DNA of 64,000 nt from positions 124,001 through 188,000 of the forward strand of contig NW_027476513.1 in the NCBI RefSeq assembly GCF_051020955.1, written 5' to 3'. Below are positions 12,029 through 24,487 of the stretch, piece after piece (the first letter of the stretch is position 1; each line of letters begins with the position of its first letter). The DNA comes from Megalopta genalis. Taxonomy: Eukaryota; Arthropoda; Insecta; Hymenoptera; Halictidae. The position numbers and the translations under genes are program-made. The notes under the pieces were generated by a model. It ran no database searches. It worked only from the letters and a program-made list of their open reading frames with translations, and was not told where the DNA came from.

Positions 12029-14546
12029 CGAAGTGGAAGGTTTAGCTTCAAATCCACGCGAAACAAATGATTTTGCTTCAAATACTTGGGATATAAATAA
12101 TTTAGATTCAACTGCATGCGAAACAAACAAGTTAGATTCAAATCCGTGCAAAACACGAGATTTGGAATTAAATCAATGCCGAGTAGAAGTTTTAGCTGCA
12201 AATCCTTGCGAAACAAATGATTTAGCTTCAAATACTTGGGATATAAACGATATAGCTTTAACTGGAAGCGGAACAAGCGAGTTAGCTTCAAAACCATGCG
12301 AAACATATGATTTGTCTTCAACGGAATACGAAGTAGAAGGTTTATCTTCAAATCCATGCGAAACAAATGATTTAACTTCAAATACTAGCGATATAAATGA
12401 TTTAGATTCAACTGCATGCGAAACAAATGATTTGGCTTCAAATACTTGCGATATAAATGATTTAGCTTTAACTGGAAGCGGAACAAGCGAGTTAGCTTCA
12501 AATCCATGCGAGACACATGATTTGTCTTCAAAGGAATACGAAGTCGAAGGTTTATCTTCAAATCCATGCGAAACAAATGATTTAACTTCAAATACTAGCG
12601 ATATACAAGATATAGCTTCAACTGGAAGCGAAACAAGCGAGTTAGCTTCTAATCCATGCGAAACAAATGATTTAGCTTCAAATACTTGCGATATAAACGA
12701 TATAGCTTCAAATGCATGCGAAAGAAACGAGTTAGCTTCACATTCATTCGAAACACATGATTTATCTTCCATGCATTGCGCAGTAGAAGGTTTAGCTTCA
12801 AATCCATGCGAAACAAATGATTTTGCTTCAAACACTTGCGGTATAAATGATTTAACTTCAACTGGAAGTGAAACAAGCGAGTTAGCTTCAAATCCATGCG
12901 AAACACATGATTTATCTTCAAAGTGACGCGAAGTAGATGGTTTATCTTCAAATCCATGCGAAACAAAAGATTTATCTTCAAATACTAGCGCTATAAATGA
13001 TATAGCTTCAACTGGAAGCGAAACAAGCGAGTTAGCTTCTAATCCATGCGAAACAAATGATTTAGATTCAAATACTTGCGATATAAACGATATTGCTTCA
13101 AATGCATGCGAAACAAACGAGTTAGCTTCACATTCATTCGAAACACATGATTTAGCTTCAAATAAATGCGAAATAGAAGGTTTAGCTTCAAATCCATGCG
13201 AAACAAGTGATTTAGCTTCAAATACATGCGATATAAGTGATTTAGATTCAACTGCAAGCGAAACAAACGAGTTAGCTTCAAATCCACACGAAACACATGA
13301 TTTATCTTCCATGCATTGCGCAGTAGAAGGTTTAGCTTCAAATCCATGCGAAACAAATGATTTTGCTTCAAAGTCATTCGAAACACACGATTTAAATTCA
13401 AATCAATGCGAATTAGAATGTTTTGCTTCAAATCCATGCGAAACAAATGATTTACCTTCAAATACATGTGATATAAACGATATAGGTTCAAATGCATGCG
13501 ATACAAACGAGTTAGCTTCACATTCATTCGCAAGACATGACTAAGGTTCAAAGCAAGGCGAAGTAGAAGGTTTAGCTTCAAATCCATGCGAAACAAATGA
13601 TTTAGCTTCAAATACTTGCGATATAAAAGATTTAGCTTTAACTGGAAACGAAACAAGCGAGTTAGGTTCTAATCTATGCGAAACACATGATTTATCTTCA
13701 AAGCAACGCGAAGTAGAAGGATTAGCTTCAAATCCATGCGAAAAAAAGATTTAGATCAAATACTTGCGATATAAATGATTCAGCTTCAACTGGAAGTGAA
13801 ACAAGCGAGTTAGCTTCAAATCCATGTGAAACACATGATTTATCTTCAAAGCAACGCGAAGTAGAGGGATTAGCTTCAAATCCATGCGAAACAAATGATT
13901 TACCTTCAAATACTTGCGATACAAACGATATAGCTTCAAATTCATGCGAAACAAACGAGTTAGCTTCACAGTCATTCGAAACACATGATTTAGCTTCAAA
14001 TTAATGCGAAGTAGAAGGTTTAGCTTCAAAACCATGCGAAACAAATGATTTACATTCAAATACTTGCGATATAAATGATTTAGCTTTAACTGGAAGCGGA
14101 ACAAGCGAGTTAGCTTCAAATCCATGCGAGACACATGATTTGTCTTCAAAGGAACACGAAGTAGAAGGTTTATCTTCAAATCCATGCGAAACAAATGATT
14201 TAACTTCAAATACTAGCGATATAAATGATATAGCTTCAACTGGAAGCGAAACAAACGAGTTAGATTCAAATTCAAGCGAAACAAATGATTTTGCTTCAAA
14301 TACTTGGGATATAAATGATTTAGATTCAACAGCATTCGAAACAAACAAGTTAGATTCAAATCCATGCAAAACACGAGATTTAGATTCAAATCAATGCCGA
14401 GTACAAGTTTTAGCTTCAAATCCATGCGAAACAAATGATTTAGCTTCAAATACTTGCGATATAAACGATATAGCTTCAAATGCATGCGAAACAAACGAGT
14501 TAGCTTCACAGTCATTCGAAAAACATGATTTAGCTTCAAATCAATG
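12029..14546. repeat. 2.52-kb tandem duplication, copy 2
   Basis: Tandem partner of 9601-12028. It contains the 90-bp stretch (12999-13088, forward peptide ASTGSETSEL, ASNPCETNDL, DSNTCDINDI) missing from copy 1. The third copy at 16617-19658 also has this stretch, so the short form in copy 1 is probably a deletion. The boundary with the next segment falls in an A monomer at 14547, where GAAGAAGAAGG begins. Confidence 0.9.
12173..13312 (-). other. 379-codon reverse-strand open stretch in a second frame (probably not a gene)
   Basis: It reads the third stop-free frame of the monomer, with repeats of the type EAKSFVSHGF. It duplicates the open frame at 9745-10794 (349 codons) through the 2.4-2.5 kb tandem duplication; the extra 30 codons are the 90-bp stretch at 12999-13088. 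It is listed to show that three frames of the same DNA are open. Confidence 0.1.
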
Positions 14547-15698
14547 CGAAGAAGAAGGTTTAGCTTCAAATCCATGCGAAACAAATGATTTAGCTTCAAA
14601 TACTTGAGATATAAATGATTTAGCTTCAACTGGAAGCGAATCAATCGAGTTAGATTCGAATCCACGCGAAACACATGATTTATCTTCCAAGCAATGCGAA
14701 CTAGAAGGTTTAGCTTCAAATTCATGCGAAACAAATGATTTAGCTTCAAGTACTGGCGATATAAATGACTTAGCTCCAACTGGAAGCGAGACATGCGAGT
14801 TAGCTTCAAATCCATGCGAAACAAATGATTTACCTTCAAATACTTGCGATACAAACGATATAGCTTCAAATTCATGCGAAACAAACGAGTTAGCTTCACA
14901 GTCATTCTAAACACATGATTTAGCTTCAAATCAATGCGAAGTAGAAGGTTTAGCTTCAAATCCATGCGAAACAAATGATTTACCTTCAAATACTTGCGAT
15001 ATAAATGATTTAGCTTTAACTGGAAGCGGAACAAGCGAGTTAGCTTCAAATCCACGTGAAACACATGATTTATATTCCAAGCAATGCGAAGTAGAAGGTT
15101 TAGCTTCAAATCCATGCGAAACAAAAGATTCTGCTTCAAATACTAGCGATAAAAAATGATTTAGCTCCAACTGGAAGCGAAACATGCGAGTTAGATTCAA
15201 ATCTATGCGAAACAAATGATTTAGCTTAAAGTACATGCGATACAAACGATGTGGCTTCAAATGCATGCGAAACAAACGAGTTAGCTTCACATTCATTCGA
15301 AACACATGATTTAGCTTCAAATCAATGCGAAGTAGAAGATTTAGCTTCAAATCCATGTGAAGCAAATGATTTAGCTTCAAATACTTGCGATATAAACGAT
15401 ATAGCTTCAAATGCATGCGAAACAAACGAGTTAGCTTCACATTCATACGAAACACATGATTTAGCTTCAAATCAATGCGAAGAAGAAGGTTTAGCTTCAA
15501 ATCCAAGAGAAACAAATGATTTTGCTTCAAATACTTGCGATATAAATGATTTAGATTCAACTGCATGCGAAACAAACAAGTTAGATTCAAATCCATGCAA
15601 GACCCCGAGATTTATATTCAAATCAATGCCGAGTAGAAGTTTTAGCTTCAAATCCATGCGAAACAAATGATTTAGCTTCAAATACTTGCGATATAAAC
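14547..15698. repeat. Array segment shared with 18597-19658
   Basis: This stretch continues the block that recurs downstream, at an offset of 4,050 bases falling to 3,960 after a 90-bp loss in the later copy near 18930. It carries two private one-base insertions also found there. One is GATAAAAAATG (near 15151 and 19111). The other is GCAAGACCCCGAG (near 15600 and 19560), the only C-run of this kind I noticed. These marks make it a reliable landmark for copy assignment. Confidence 0.88.
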
Positions 15699-16616
15699 GA
15701 TATAGCTTTAACTGGAAGCGGAACAAGCGAGTTAGCTTCAAAACCATGCGAAACACATGATTTGTCTTCAACGGAATACGAAGTAGAAGGTTTATCTTCA
15801 AATCCATGCGAAACAAATGATTTAACTTCAAATACTAGCGATATAAATGATATAGCTTCAACTGGAAGCGAAACAAGCGAGTTAGCTTCAAATCCATGCG
15901 AAACAAATGATTTAGCTTCAAATACTTGCGATATAAACGATATAGCTTCAAATGCATGCGAAAAAACGAGTTAGCTTCACATTCATTCGAAACACACGAT
16001 TTAGCTTCAAATCAATGCGAAGTATAAGATTGAGCTTCAAATCCATGCGAAACAAATGATTTAGCTTCAAATACTTGAGATATAAATGATTTAGATTCAA
16101 CTGGAAGCGAATCAATCGAGTTAGATTCGAATCCACGCGAAACACATGATTTATCTTCCAAGCAATGCGAAGTAGAAGGTTTAGCTTCAAATCCATGCGA
16201 AACAAATGATTTACCGTCAAATACTTGCGATATAAATGATTTAGCTTTAACTGGAAGCGGAACAATCGAGTTAGCTTCAAATCCACGTGAAACACATGAT
16301 TTATCTTCCAAGCAATGCGAAGTAGAAGGTTTGGCTTCAAGTCCAAGCGAAACATATGATTTTGCTTCAAACACCTGCGATATAAATGATTTAGATTAAA
16401 CTGCATGCGAAACAAACAAGTTAGTTTCAAATCCAAGCCAAAAAAGAGATTTAGATTTAAATCAATGCGGAGTAGAAGTTTTAGCTACAAATGCATGCGA
16501 AACAAATGATTTAGCTTCAAATACATGTGATATAAACGATATAGGTTCAATTCATGCGATACAAACGAGATAGCTTCACATTCATTCGAAAGACATGACT
16601 AAGGTTCAAAGCAAGG
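15699..16616. repeat. Array segment resembling 2.3-3.4 kb
   Basis: Monomers from about 15700 to 16100 match those at about 2330-2730 at an offset of 13,375 bases. They share the A-run deletion at the end of a D monomer (GCGAAAAAACGAG) and the double stop in GTATAAGATTGAG. After that, some monomers present in the 2.7-3.1 kb copy are absent. A one-base loss occurs near 16551 (CAATTCATGCG). No gene is seen. Confidence 0.8.
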
Positions 16617-16749
16617 CGAAGTAAAAGGTTTAGCTTCAAATCCACGCGAAACAAATGATTTTGCTTCAAATACTTGGGATATAAATAATTTAGATTCAAC
16701 TGCATGCGAAACAAACAAGTTAGATTCAAATCCGTGCAAAACACGAGAT

Positions 16750-18192
16750 TTGGAATTAAATCAATGCCGAGTAGAAGTTTTAGCTGCAAATCCTTGCGAA
16801 ACAAATGATTTAGCTTCAAATACTTGGGATATAAACGATATAGCTTTAACTGGAAGCGGAACAAGCGAGTTAGCTTCAAAACCATGCGAAACACATGATT
16901 TGTCTTCAACGGAATACGAAGTAGAAGGTTTATCTTCAAATCCATGCGAAACAAATGATTTAACTTCAAATACTAGCGATATAAATGATTTAGATTCAAC
17001 TGCATGCGAAACAAATGATTTGGCTTCAAATACTTGCGATATAAATGATTTAGCTTTAACTGGAAGCGGAACAAGCGAGTTAGCTTCAAATCCATGCGAG
17101 ACACATGATTTGTCTTCAAAGGAATACGAAGTCGAAGGTTTATCTTCAAATCCATGCGAAACAAATGATTTAACTTCAAATACTAGCGATATACAAGATA
17201 TAGCTTCAACTGGAAGCGAAACAAGCGAGTTAGCTTCTAATCCATGCGAAACAAATGATTTAGCTTCAAATACTTGCGATATAAACGATATAGCTTCAAA
17301 TGCATGCGAAACAAACGAGTTAGCTTCACATTCATTCGAAACACATGATTTAGCTTCAAATCAATGCGAAGGAGAAGGTTTAGATTCAAATCCAAGCGAA
17401 ACACATGATTTATCTTCAAAGCAACGCGAAGTGGAGGGATTAGCTTCAAATCCATGCGAAACAAATGATTTAGCTTCAAACACTTGCGGTATAAATGATT
17501 TAACTTCAACTGGAAGTGAAACAAGCGAGTTAGCTTCAAATCCATGCGAAACACATGATTTATCTTCAAAGCGACGCGAAGTAGAAGGTTTATCTTCAAA
17601 TCCATGCGAAACAAAAGATTTATCTTCAAATACTAGCGCTATAAATGATATAGCTTCAACTGGAAGCGAAACAAGCGAGTTAGCTTCTAATCCATGCGAA
17701 ACAAATGATTTAGATTCAAATACTTGCGATATAAACGATATTGCTTCAAATGCATGCGAAACAAACGAGTTAGCTTCACATTCATTCGAAACACATGATT
17801 TAGCTTCAAATAAATGCGAAATAGAAGGTTTAGCTTCAAATCCATGCGAAACAAGTGATTTAGCTTCAAATACATGCGATATAAGTGATTTAGATTCAAC
17901 TGCATGCGAAACAAACGAGTTAGCTTCAAATCCACACGAAACACATGATTTATCTTCCATGCATTGCGCAGTAGAAGGTTTAGCTTCAAATCCATGCGAA
18001 ACAAATGATTTTGCTTCAAAGTCATTCGAAACACACGATTTAAATTCAAATCAATGCGAATTAGAATGTTTTGCTTCAAATCCATGCGAAACAAATGATT
18101 TACCTTCAAATACATGTGATATAAACGATATAGGTTCAAATGCATGCGATACAAACGAGTTAGCTTCACATTCATTCGCAAGACATGACTAA
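16750..18192 (+). other. 480-codon open stretch in the repeat (probably not a gene)
   Basis: It starts at TTG in the E monomer (TTGGAATTAAATC) and ends at TAA in GACATGACTAAGG, a stop found in several duplicate copies. Composition and repeats are as in the other forward open stretches. It sits inside the third copy of the 12.0-15.7 kb block; the parent copy is interrupted by TGA in AAAGTGACGCG near 12923, whereas here the codon is CGA. Confidence 0.12.
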
Positions 18193-19099
18193 GGTTCAAA
18201 GCAAGGCGAAGTAGAAGGTTTAGCTTCAAATCCATGCGAAACAAATGATTTAGCTTCAAATACTTGCGATATAAATGATATAGCTTCAACTGGAAGCGAA
18301 ACAAGCGAGTTAGATTCAAATTCAAGCGAAACAAATGATTTTGCTTCAAATACTTGGGATATAAATGATTTAGATTCAACAGCATTCGAAACAAACAAGT
18401 TAGATTCAAATCCATGCAAAACACGAGATTTAGATTCAAATCAATGCCGAGTACAAGTTTTAGCTTCAAATCCATGCGAAACAAATGATTTAGCTTCAAA
18501 TACTTGCGATATAAACGATATAGCTTCAAATGCATGCGAAACAAACGAGTTAGCTTCACAGTCATTCGAAAAACATGATTTAGCTTCAAATCAATGCGAA
18601 GAAGAAGGTTTAGCTTCAAATCCATGCGAAACAAATGATTTAGCTTCAAATACTTGAGATATAAATGATTTAGCTTCAACTGGAAGCGAATCAATCGAGT
18701 TAGATTCGAATCCACGCGAAACACATGATTTATCTTCCAAGCAATGCGAACTAGAAGGTTTAGCTTCAAATTCATGCGAAACAAATGATTTAGCTTCAAG
18801 TACTGGCGATATAAATGACTTAGCTCCAACTGTGAGCGAGACATGCGAGTTAGCTTCAAATCCATGCGAAACAAATGATTTACCTTCAAATACTTGCGAT
18901 ACAAACGATATAGCTTCAAATTCATGCGAAACAAATGATTTAACTTCAAATACTTGCGATATAAATGATTTAGCTTTAACTGGAAGCGGAACAAGCGAGT
19001 TAGCTTCAAATCCACGTGAAACACATGATTTATCTTCCAAGCAATGCGAAGTAGAAGGTTTAGCTTCAAATCCATGCGAAACAAAAGATTCTGCTTCAA
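17687..19099 (-). other. 470-codon reverse-strand open stretch (probably not a gene)
   Basis: This is the longest minus-strand open frame. It reads repeats of the KLNHLFRMDL type (basic and leucine-rich). The start would be TTG at 19099-19097. It overlaps forward open stretches over much of its length. The monomer has no stop in this frame, so long open runs are expected without selection. Confidence 0.1.
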
Positions 19100-19658
19100 A
19101 TACTAGCGATAAAAAATGATTTAGCTCCAACTGGAAGCGAAACATGCGAGTTAGATTCAAATCTATGCGAAACAGATGATTTAGCTTAAAGTACATGGGA
19201 TACAAACGATGTGGCTTCAAATGCATGCGAAACAAACGAGTTAGCTTCACATTCATTCGAAACACATGATTTAGCTTCAAATCAATGCGAAGTAGAAGAT
19301 TTAGCTTCAAATCCATGTGAAGCAAATGATTTAGCTTCAAATACTTGCGATATAAACGATATAGCTTCAAATGCATGCGAAACAAACGAGTTAGCTTCAC
19401 ATTCATACGAAACACATGATTTAGCATCAAATCAATGCGAAGAAGAAGGTTTAGCTTCAAATCCAAGAGAAACAAATGATTTTGCATCAAATACTTGCGA
19501 TATAAATGATTTAGATTCAACTGCATGCGAAACAAACAAGTTAGATTCAAATCCATGCAAGACCCCGAGATTTATATTCAAATCAATGCCGAGTAGAAGT
19601 TTTAGCTTCAAATCCATGCGAAACTAATGATTTAGCTTCAAATACTTGCGATATAAAC

Positions 19659-22600
19659 GTTATAGCTTCAAATGCATGCGAAACAAACGAGTTAGCTTCA
19701 GAGTCATTCGAAACACATGATTTATCTTCAAATCAATGCGAAGTAGAAGGTTTGGCTTCAAGTCCAAGCGAAACATATGATTTTGCTTCAAACACCTGCG
19801 ATATAAATGATTTAGATTAAACTGCATGCGAAACAAACAAGTTAGTTTCAAATCCATGCCAAAAAAGAGATTTAGATTTAAATCAATGCGGAGTAGAAGT
19901 TTTAGCTACAAATGCATGCGAAACAAATGATTTAGCTTCAAATACATGTGATATAAACGATATAGGTTGAAATGCATGCGATACAAACGAGTTAGCTTCA
20001 CATTCATTCGAAAGACATGACTAAGGTTCAAAGCAAGGCGAAGTAGAAGGTTTAGCTTCAAATCCAAGCGAAAGAAATAATTTAGCTTCAAATACTTGCG
20101 ATATAAATGATTTAGATTCAAGTACATGCGAAACAAACGAGTTAGCTTCACGTTCATTCGAAACACATGAGTTAGCTTCAAATCAATGCGAAGTAGAAGG
20201 TTTAGCTTCAAATCCATGCGAAATAAATGATTTAGCTTCAAATACTTGGGACATAAACGATATAGCTTCAAATGCATGCGAAACAAACGAGTTAGCTTCA
20301 CATTCATTCGAAACACATGATTTAGCTTCAAATCAATGCGAAAAGATGGTTTAGCTTCAAATCCAAGAGAAAGAGATTATTTTGCTTCAAATACTGCGAT
20401 ATAAATGATTTAGATTCAACTGCATGCGAAACAAACAAGTTAGATTCAAATCCATGCAAAACAGGAGATTTAGATTCAAATCAAAGCAGAGTAGAAGTTT
20501 TAGCTTCAAATCCATGCGAAACACATGATTTATCTTCAAAGCGACGCGAAGAAGAAGGTTTAGCTTCGAATCCAAGAGAAACAAATGATTTTGCTTCAAA
20601 TACTTGCGATATAAATGATTTAGATTCAACTGCATGCGAAACAAACAAGTTAGATTCAAATCCGTGCAAAACACGAGATTTGGAATTAAATCAATGCCGA
20701 GTAGAAGTTTTAGCTTCAAATCCTTGCGAAACAAATGATTTAGCTTCAAATACTTGCGATATAAATGATTTAGCTTTAACTGGAAACGAAACAAGCGAGT
20801 TAGCTTCAAATGCATGCGAAACACATGATTTGTCTTCAAAGCGACGCGAAGTAGAAGGTTTAGCTTCAAATCCATGCGAAACAAATGATTTGGCTTCAAA
20901 TACTTGCGTTATATATGATTTAGCTTTAACTGGAAGCGGAACAAGCGAGTTAGCTTCAAATCCATGCGAGACACATGATTTGTCTTCAAAGGAATACGAA
21001 GTCGAAGGTTTATCTTCAAATCCATGCGAAACAAATGATTTAACATCAAATACTAGCGATATAAAAGATATAGCTTCAACTGGAAGCGAAACAAGCGAGT
21101 TAGCTTCTAATCCATGCGAAACAAATGATTTAGCTTCAAATACTTGCGATATAAACGATATAGCTTCAAATGCATGCGAAACAAACGAGTTAGCTTCACA
21201 TTCATTCGAAACACATGATTTAGCTTCAAATCAATGCGAAGGAGAAGGTTTAGATTCAAATCCAAGCGAAACAAATGATTTTGCTTCAAATACTTGGGAT
21301 ATAAATGATTTAGATTCAACTGCATGCGAAACAAACAAGTTAGATTCAAATCCGTGCAAAACACGAGATTTGGAATTAAATCAATGCCGAGTACAAGTTT
21401 TAGCTTCAAATCCTTGCGAAACAAATGATTTAGCTTCAAATACTTGGGATATAAACGATATAGCTTTAACTGGAAGCTGAACAAGCGAGTTAGCTTCAAA
21501 ACCATGCGAAACACATGATTTGTCTTCAACGGAATACGAAGTAGAAGGTTTATCTTCAAATCCATGCGAAACAAATGATTTAACTTCAAATACTGGCGAT
21601 ATAAATGATTTAGATTCAACTGCATGCGAAACAAACAAGTTAGATTAGAATCCATGCAATACACGAGATTTAGATTCAAATCAAAGCAGAGTAGAAGTTT
21701 TAGCTTCAAATCCATGCGAAACACATGATTTATCTTCAAAGCGACGCGAAGTAGAAGGTTTAGCTTCAAATCCATGCGAAACAAATGATTTGGCTTCAAA
21801 TACTTGCGATATATATGATTTAGCTTTAACTGGAAGCGGAACAAGCGAGTTAGCTTCAAATCCATGCGAGACACATGATTTGTCTTCAAAGGAGTACGAA
21901 GTCGAAGGTTTATCTTCAAATCCATGCGAAACAAATGATTTAACTTCAAATACTAGCGATATAAAAGATATAGCTTCAACTGGAAGCGAAACAAGCGAGT
22001 TAGCTTCTAATCCATGCGATACAAATGATTTAGCTTCAAATACTTGCGATATAAACGATATAGCTTTAACTGGAAGCGGAACAAGCGAGTTAGCTTCAAA
22101 ACAATGCGAAACACATGATTTGTCTTCAACGGAATACGAAGTAGAAGGTTTATCTTCAAATCCATGCGAAACAAATGATTTAACTTCAAATACTAGCGAT
22201 ATAAATGATATAGCTTCAACTGGAAGCGAAACAAGCGAGTTAGCTTCTAATGCATGCGAAACAAATGATTTAGCTTCAAATACTTGCGATATAAACGATA
22301 TAGCTTCAAATTCATGCGAAACAAACGAGTTAGCTTCACAGTCATTCGAAACACATGATTTAGCTTCAAATCAATGCGAAGTAGAAGGTTTAGCTTCAAA
22401 TCCATGCGAAACAAATGATTTACCTTCAAATACTTGCGATATAAATGATATAGCTTCAACTGGAAGCGAAACAAGCGAGTTAGCTTCTAATCCATGCGAA
22501 ACAAATGATTTAGCTTCAAATACTTGCGATATAAATGGATTAGATTCAACTGCATGCGAAACAAACAACTTAGATTCACAATCATTCGAAACACATGATT

Positions 22601-24487
22601 TAGCTTCAAATCAATGCGAAGTAGAAGATTTAGCTTCAAATCCAGCGAAACAAATGATTTTGCTTCAAATACTTGCGATTTATATGATTTAGATTCAACT
22701 GCATGCGAAAAAAACAAGTTAGATTCAAATCCATGCGAGAAAAGAGATTTAGATTTAAATCAATGCGGAGTAGAAGTTTTAGCTTCAAATCCTTGCGAAA
22801 CAAATGATTTGCCTTCAAATACTTGCGATATAAACGATATAGATTCAAATGCATGCGAAACAAACGAGTTAGCTTCACAGTCATTCGAAACACATGATTT
22901 ATTTTCAAACCAATGCGAAGAATAAGGTTTAGCTTCAAATCCATGCGAAACAAATGATTTAGTTTCAAACACTAGCGATATAAATGATTTAGCACCAACT
23001 GGGAGCGAAACATGCGAGTTAGCTTCAAATCCATGCGAAACAAATGATTTGGCTTCAAGTACTTGCGATATAAACGATATAGCTTCAAATGCATGCGAAA
23101 CAAACGAGTTAGCTTCACATTCATTCGAAACACATGATTTAGCTTCAAATCAATGCGAAATAGAAGGTTTTGCTTCAAATCCAAGCCAAACAAATGATTT
23201 TGCTTCAAATACTTGCGATATAAATGATTTAGATTCAACTGCATGCGAAACAAACAAGTTAGATTCAAATCCATGCGAAAAAAGAGATTTATATTTAAAA
23301 TCAATGCGGAGTAGAAGTTTTAGCTTCAAATCCTTGCGAAACAAACGAGTTAGCTTCACAGTCAGTCGAAACACATGATTTAGCTTCAAATCAATGCGAA
23401 GTAGAAGGTTTAGCTTCAAATCCATGCGAAACAAATGGTTTACCTTCAAATACTTGCGATATAAATGATTTAGCTTTAACTGGAAGCGAAACAAGCGAGT
23501 TAGCTTCTATTCCATGCGAAACAAACGAGTTAGCTTCACATTAATTCGAAACACATGATTTAGCCTCAAATCAATGCGAGGTAGAAGATTTAGCTTCAAA
23601 TCCATGCGAAACAAATGATTTAGCTTCAAGTACTAACGATATAAATGATTTAGCACCAACTGGAAGCGAGACATGCGAGTTATCTTTAAATCCATGCGAA
23701 AAAAATTATTTAGCTTCAAGTACTTGCGATATAAATGATTTAGCTTCAACTGGAAGCGAGACAAACGAGTTAGCTTCACATTCATGCGAAACAAATGATT
23801 TAGCTTCAAATACTTGCGATATAAATGATTTAGATTCAACTGCATGCGAAACAAACGAGTTAGCTTCAAATCCACGCGAAACACGTGATTTATCTTCCTT
23901 GCATTGCGCAGTAGAAGGTGTAGCTTCAAATCCATGCGAAACAAATGATTTAGCTTCAAATACTTGAGATATAAATGATTTAGCTTTAACTGGAAGCAAA
24001 ACAAGCGAGTTAGCTTCAAATCCATGCGAAACACATGATATGTCTTCATCGGAATACGAAGTAGAAGGTTTATCTTCAAATCCATGCGAAACAAATGATT
24101 TAACTTCAAATACTAGCGATATAAATGATATAGCTTCAACTGGAAGCGAAATAAGCGAGTTAGCTTCTAATCCATGCGAAACAAATGATTTAGCTTCAAA
24201 TACTTGCAATATAAACGATATAGCTTCAAATGCATGCGAAAAAACGAGTTAGCTTCACATTCATTCGAAACGCACGATTTAGCTTCAAATCAATGCGAAG
24301 TATAAGAGTGAGTTTCAAATCCATGCGAAACAAATGATTTAGCTTCAAATACTTGAGATATAAATGATTTAGCTTTAACTGGAAGCGAAACAAGCGAGTT
24401 AGCTTCTAATCCATGCGAAACAAACGAGTTAGCTTCACATTAATTCGAAACACATGATTTAGCCTCAAATCAATGCGAGGTAGAAGA
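19659..24487. repeat. Mixed array segment, 19.7-24.5 kb
   Basis: Monomers continue without a gene, but I see no single large duplication covering this stretch. Internal similarities include 20461-20570 against 21661-21770 (offset 1,200, sharing TCAAAGCAGAGTAG) and 20881-21100 against 21781-22000 (offset 900). Single-base losses occur at about 20395 (ATACTGCG) and 22644 (CCAGCG), and an insertion near 23298. The rare A monomer TTCCTTGCATTGCGCAG near 23895 recurs near 59103, linking this segment with the right part of the window. Confidence 0.85.

Larger units (their letters stand above)
16617..19658. repeat. Shortened third copy of the 12.0-15.7 kb block
   Basis: It aligns with 12029-15698 at offsets that step 4,588, 4,648, 4,050, 3,960. 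It therefore gained 60 bp near 17350-17450, lost 598 bp (twenty monomers, including the segment that carries a two-base indel) near 18270, and lost 90 bp near 18930. Every step is a whole number of monomers apart from the two bases of the known indel. The right end is near 19658, where GATATAAACGTTATAGC replaces GATATAAACGATATAGC. Confidence 0.87.

Noticed and set aside
15590..15620. ACCCCGAG as a functional site
   Set aside because: It is a one-base insertion variant of the common GCAAAACACGAG monomer, found only in two duplicate copies.
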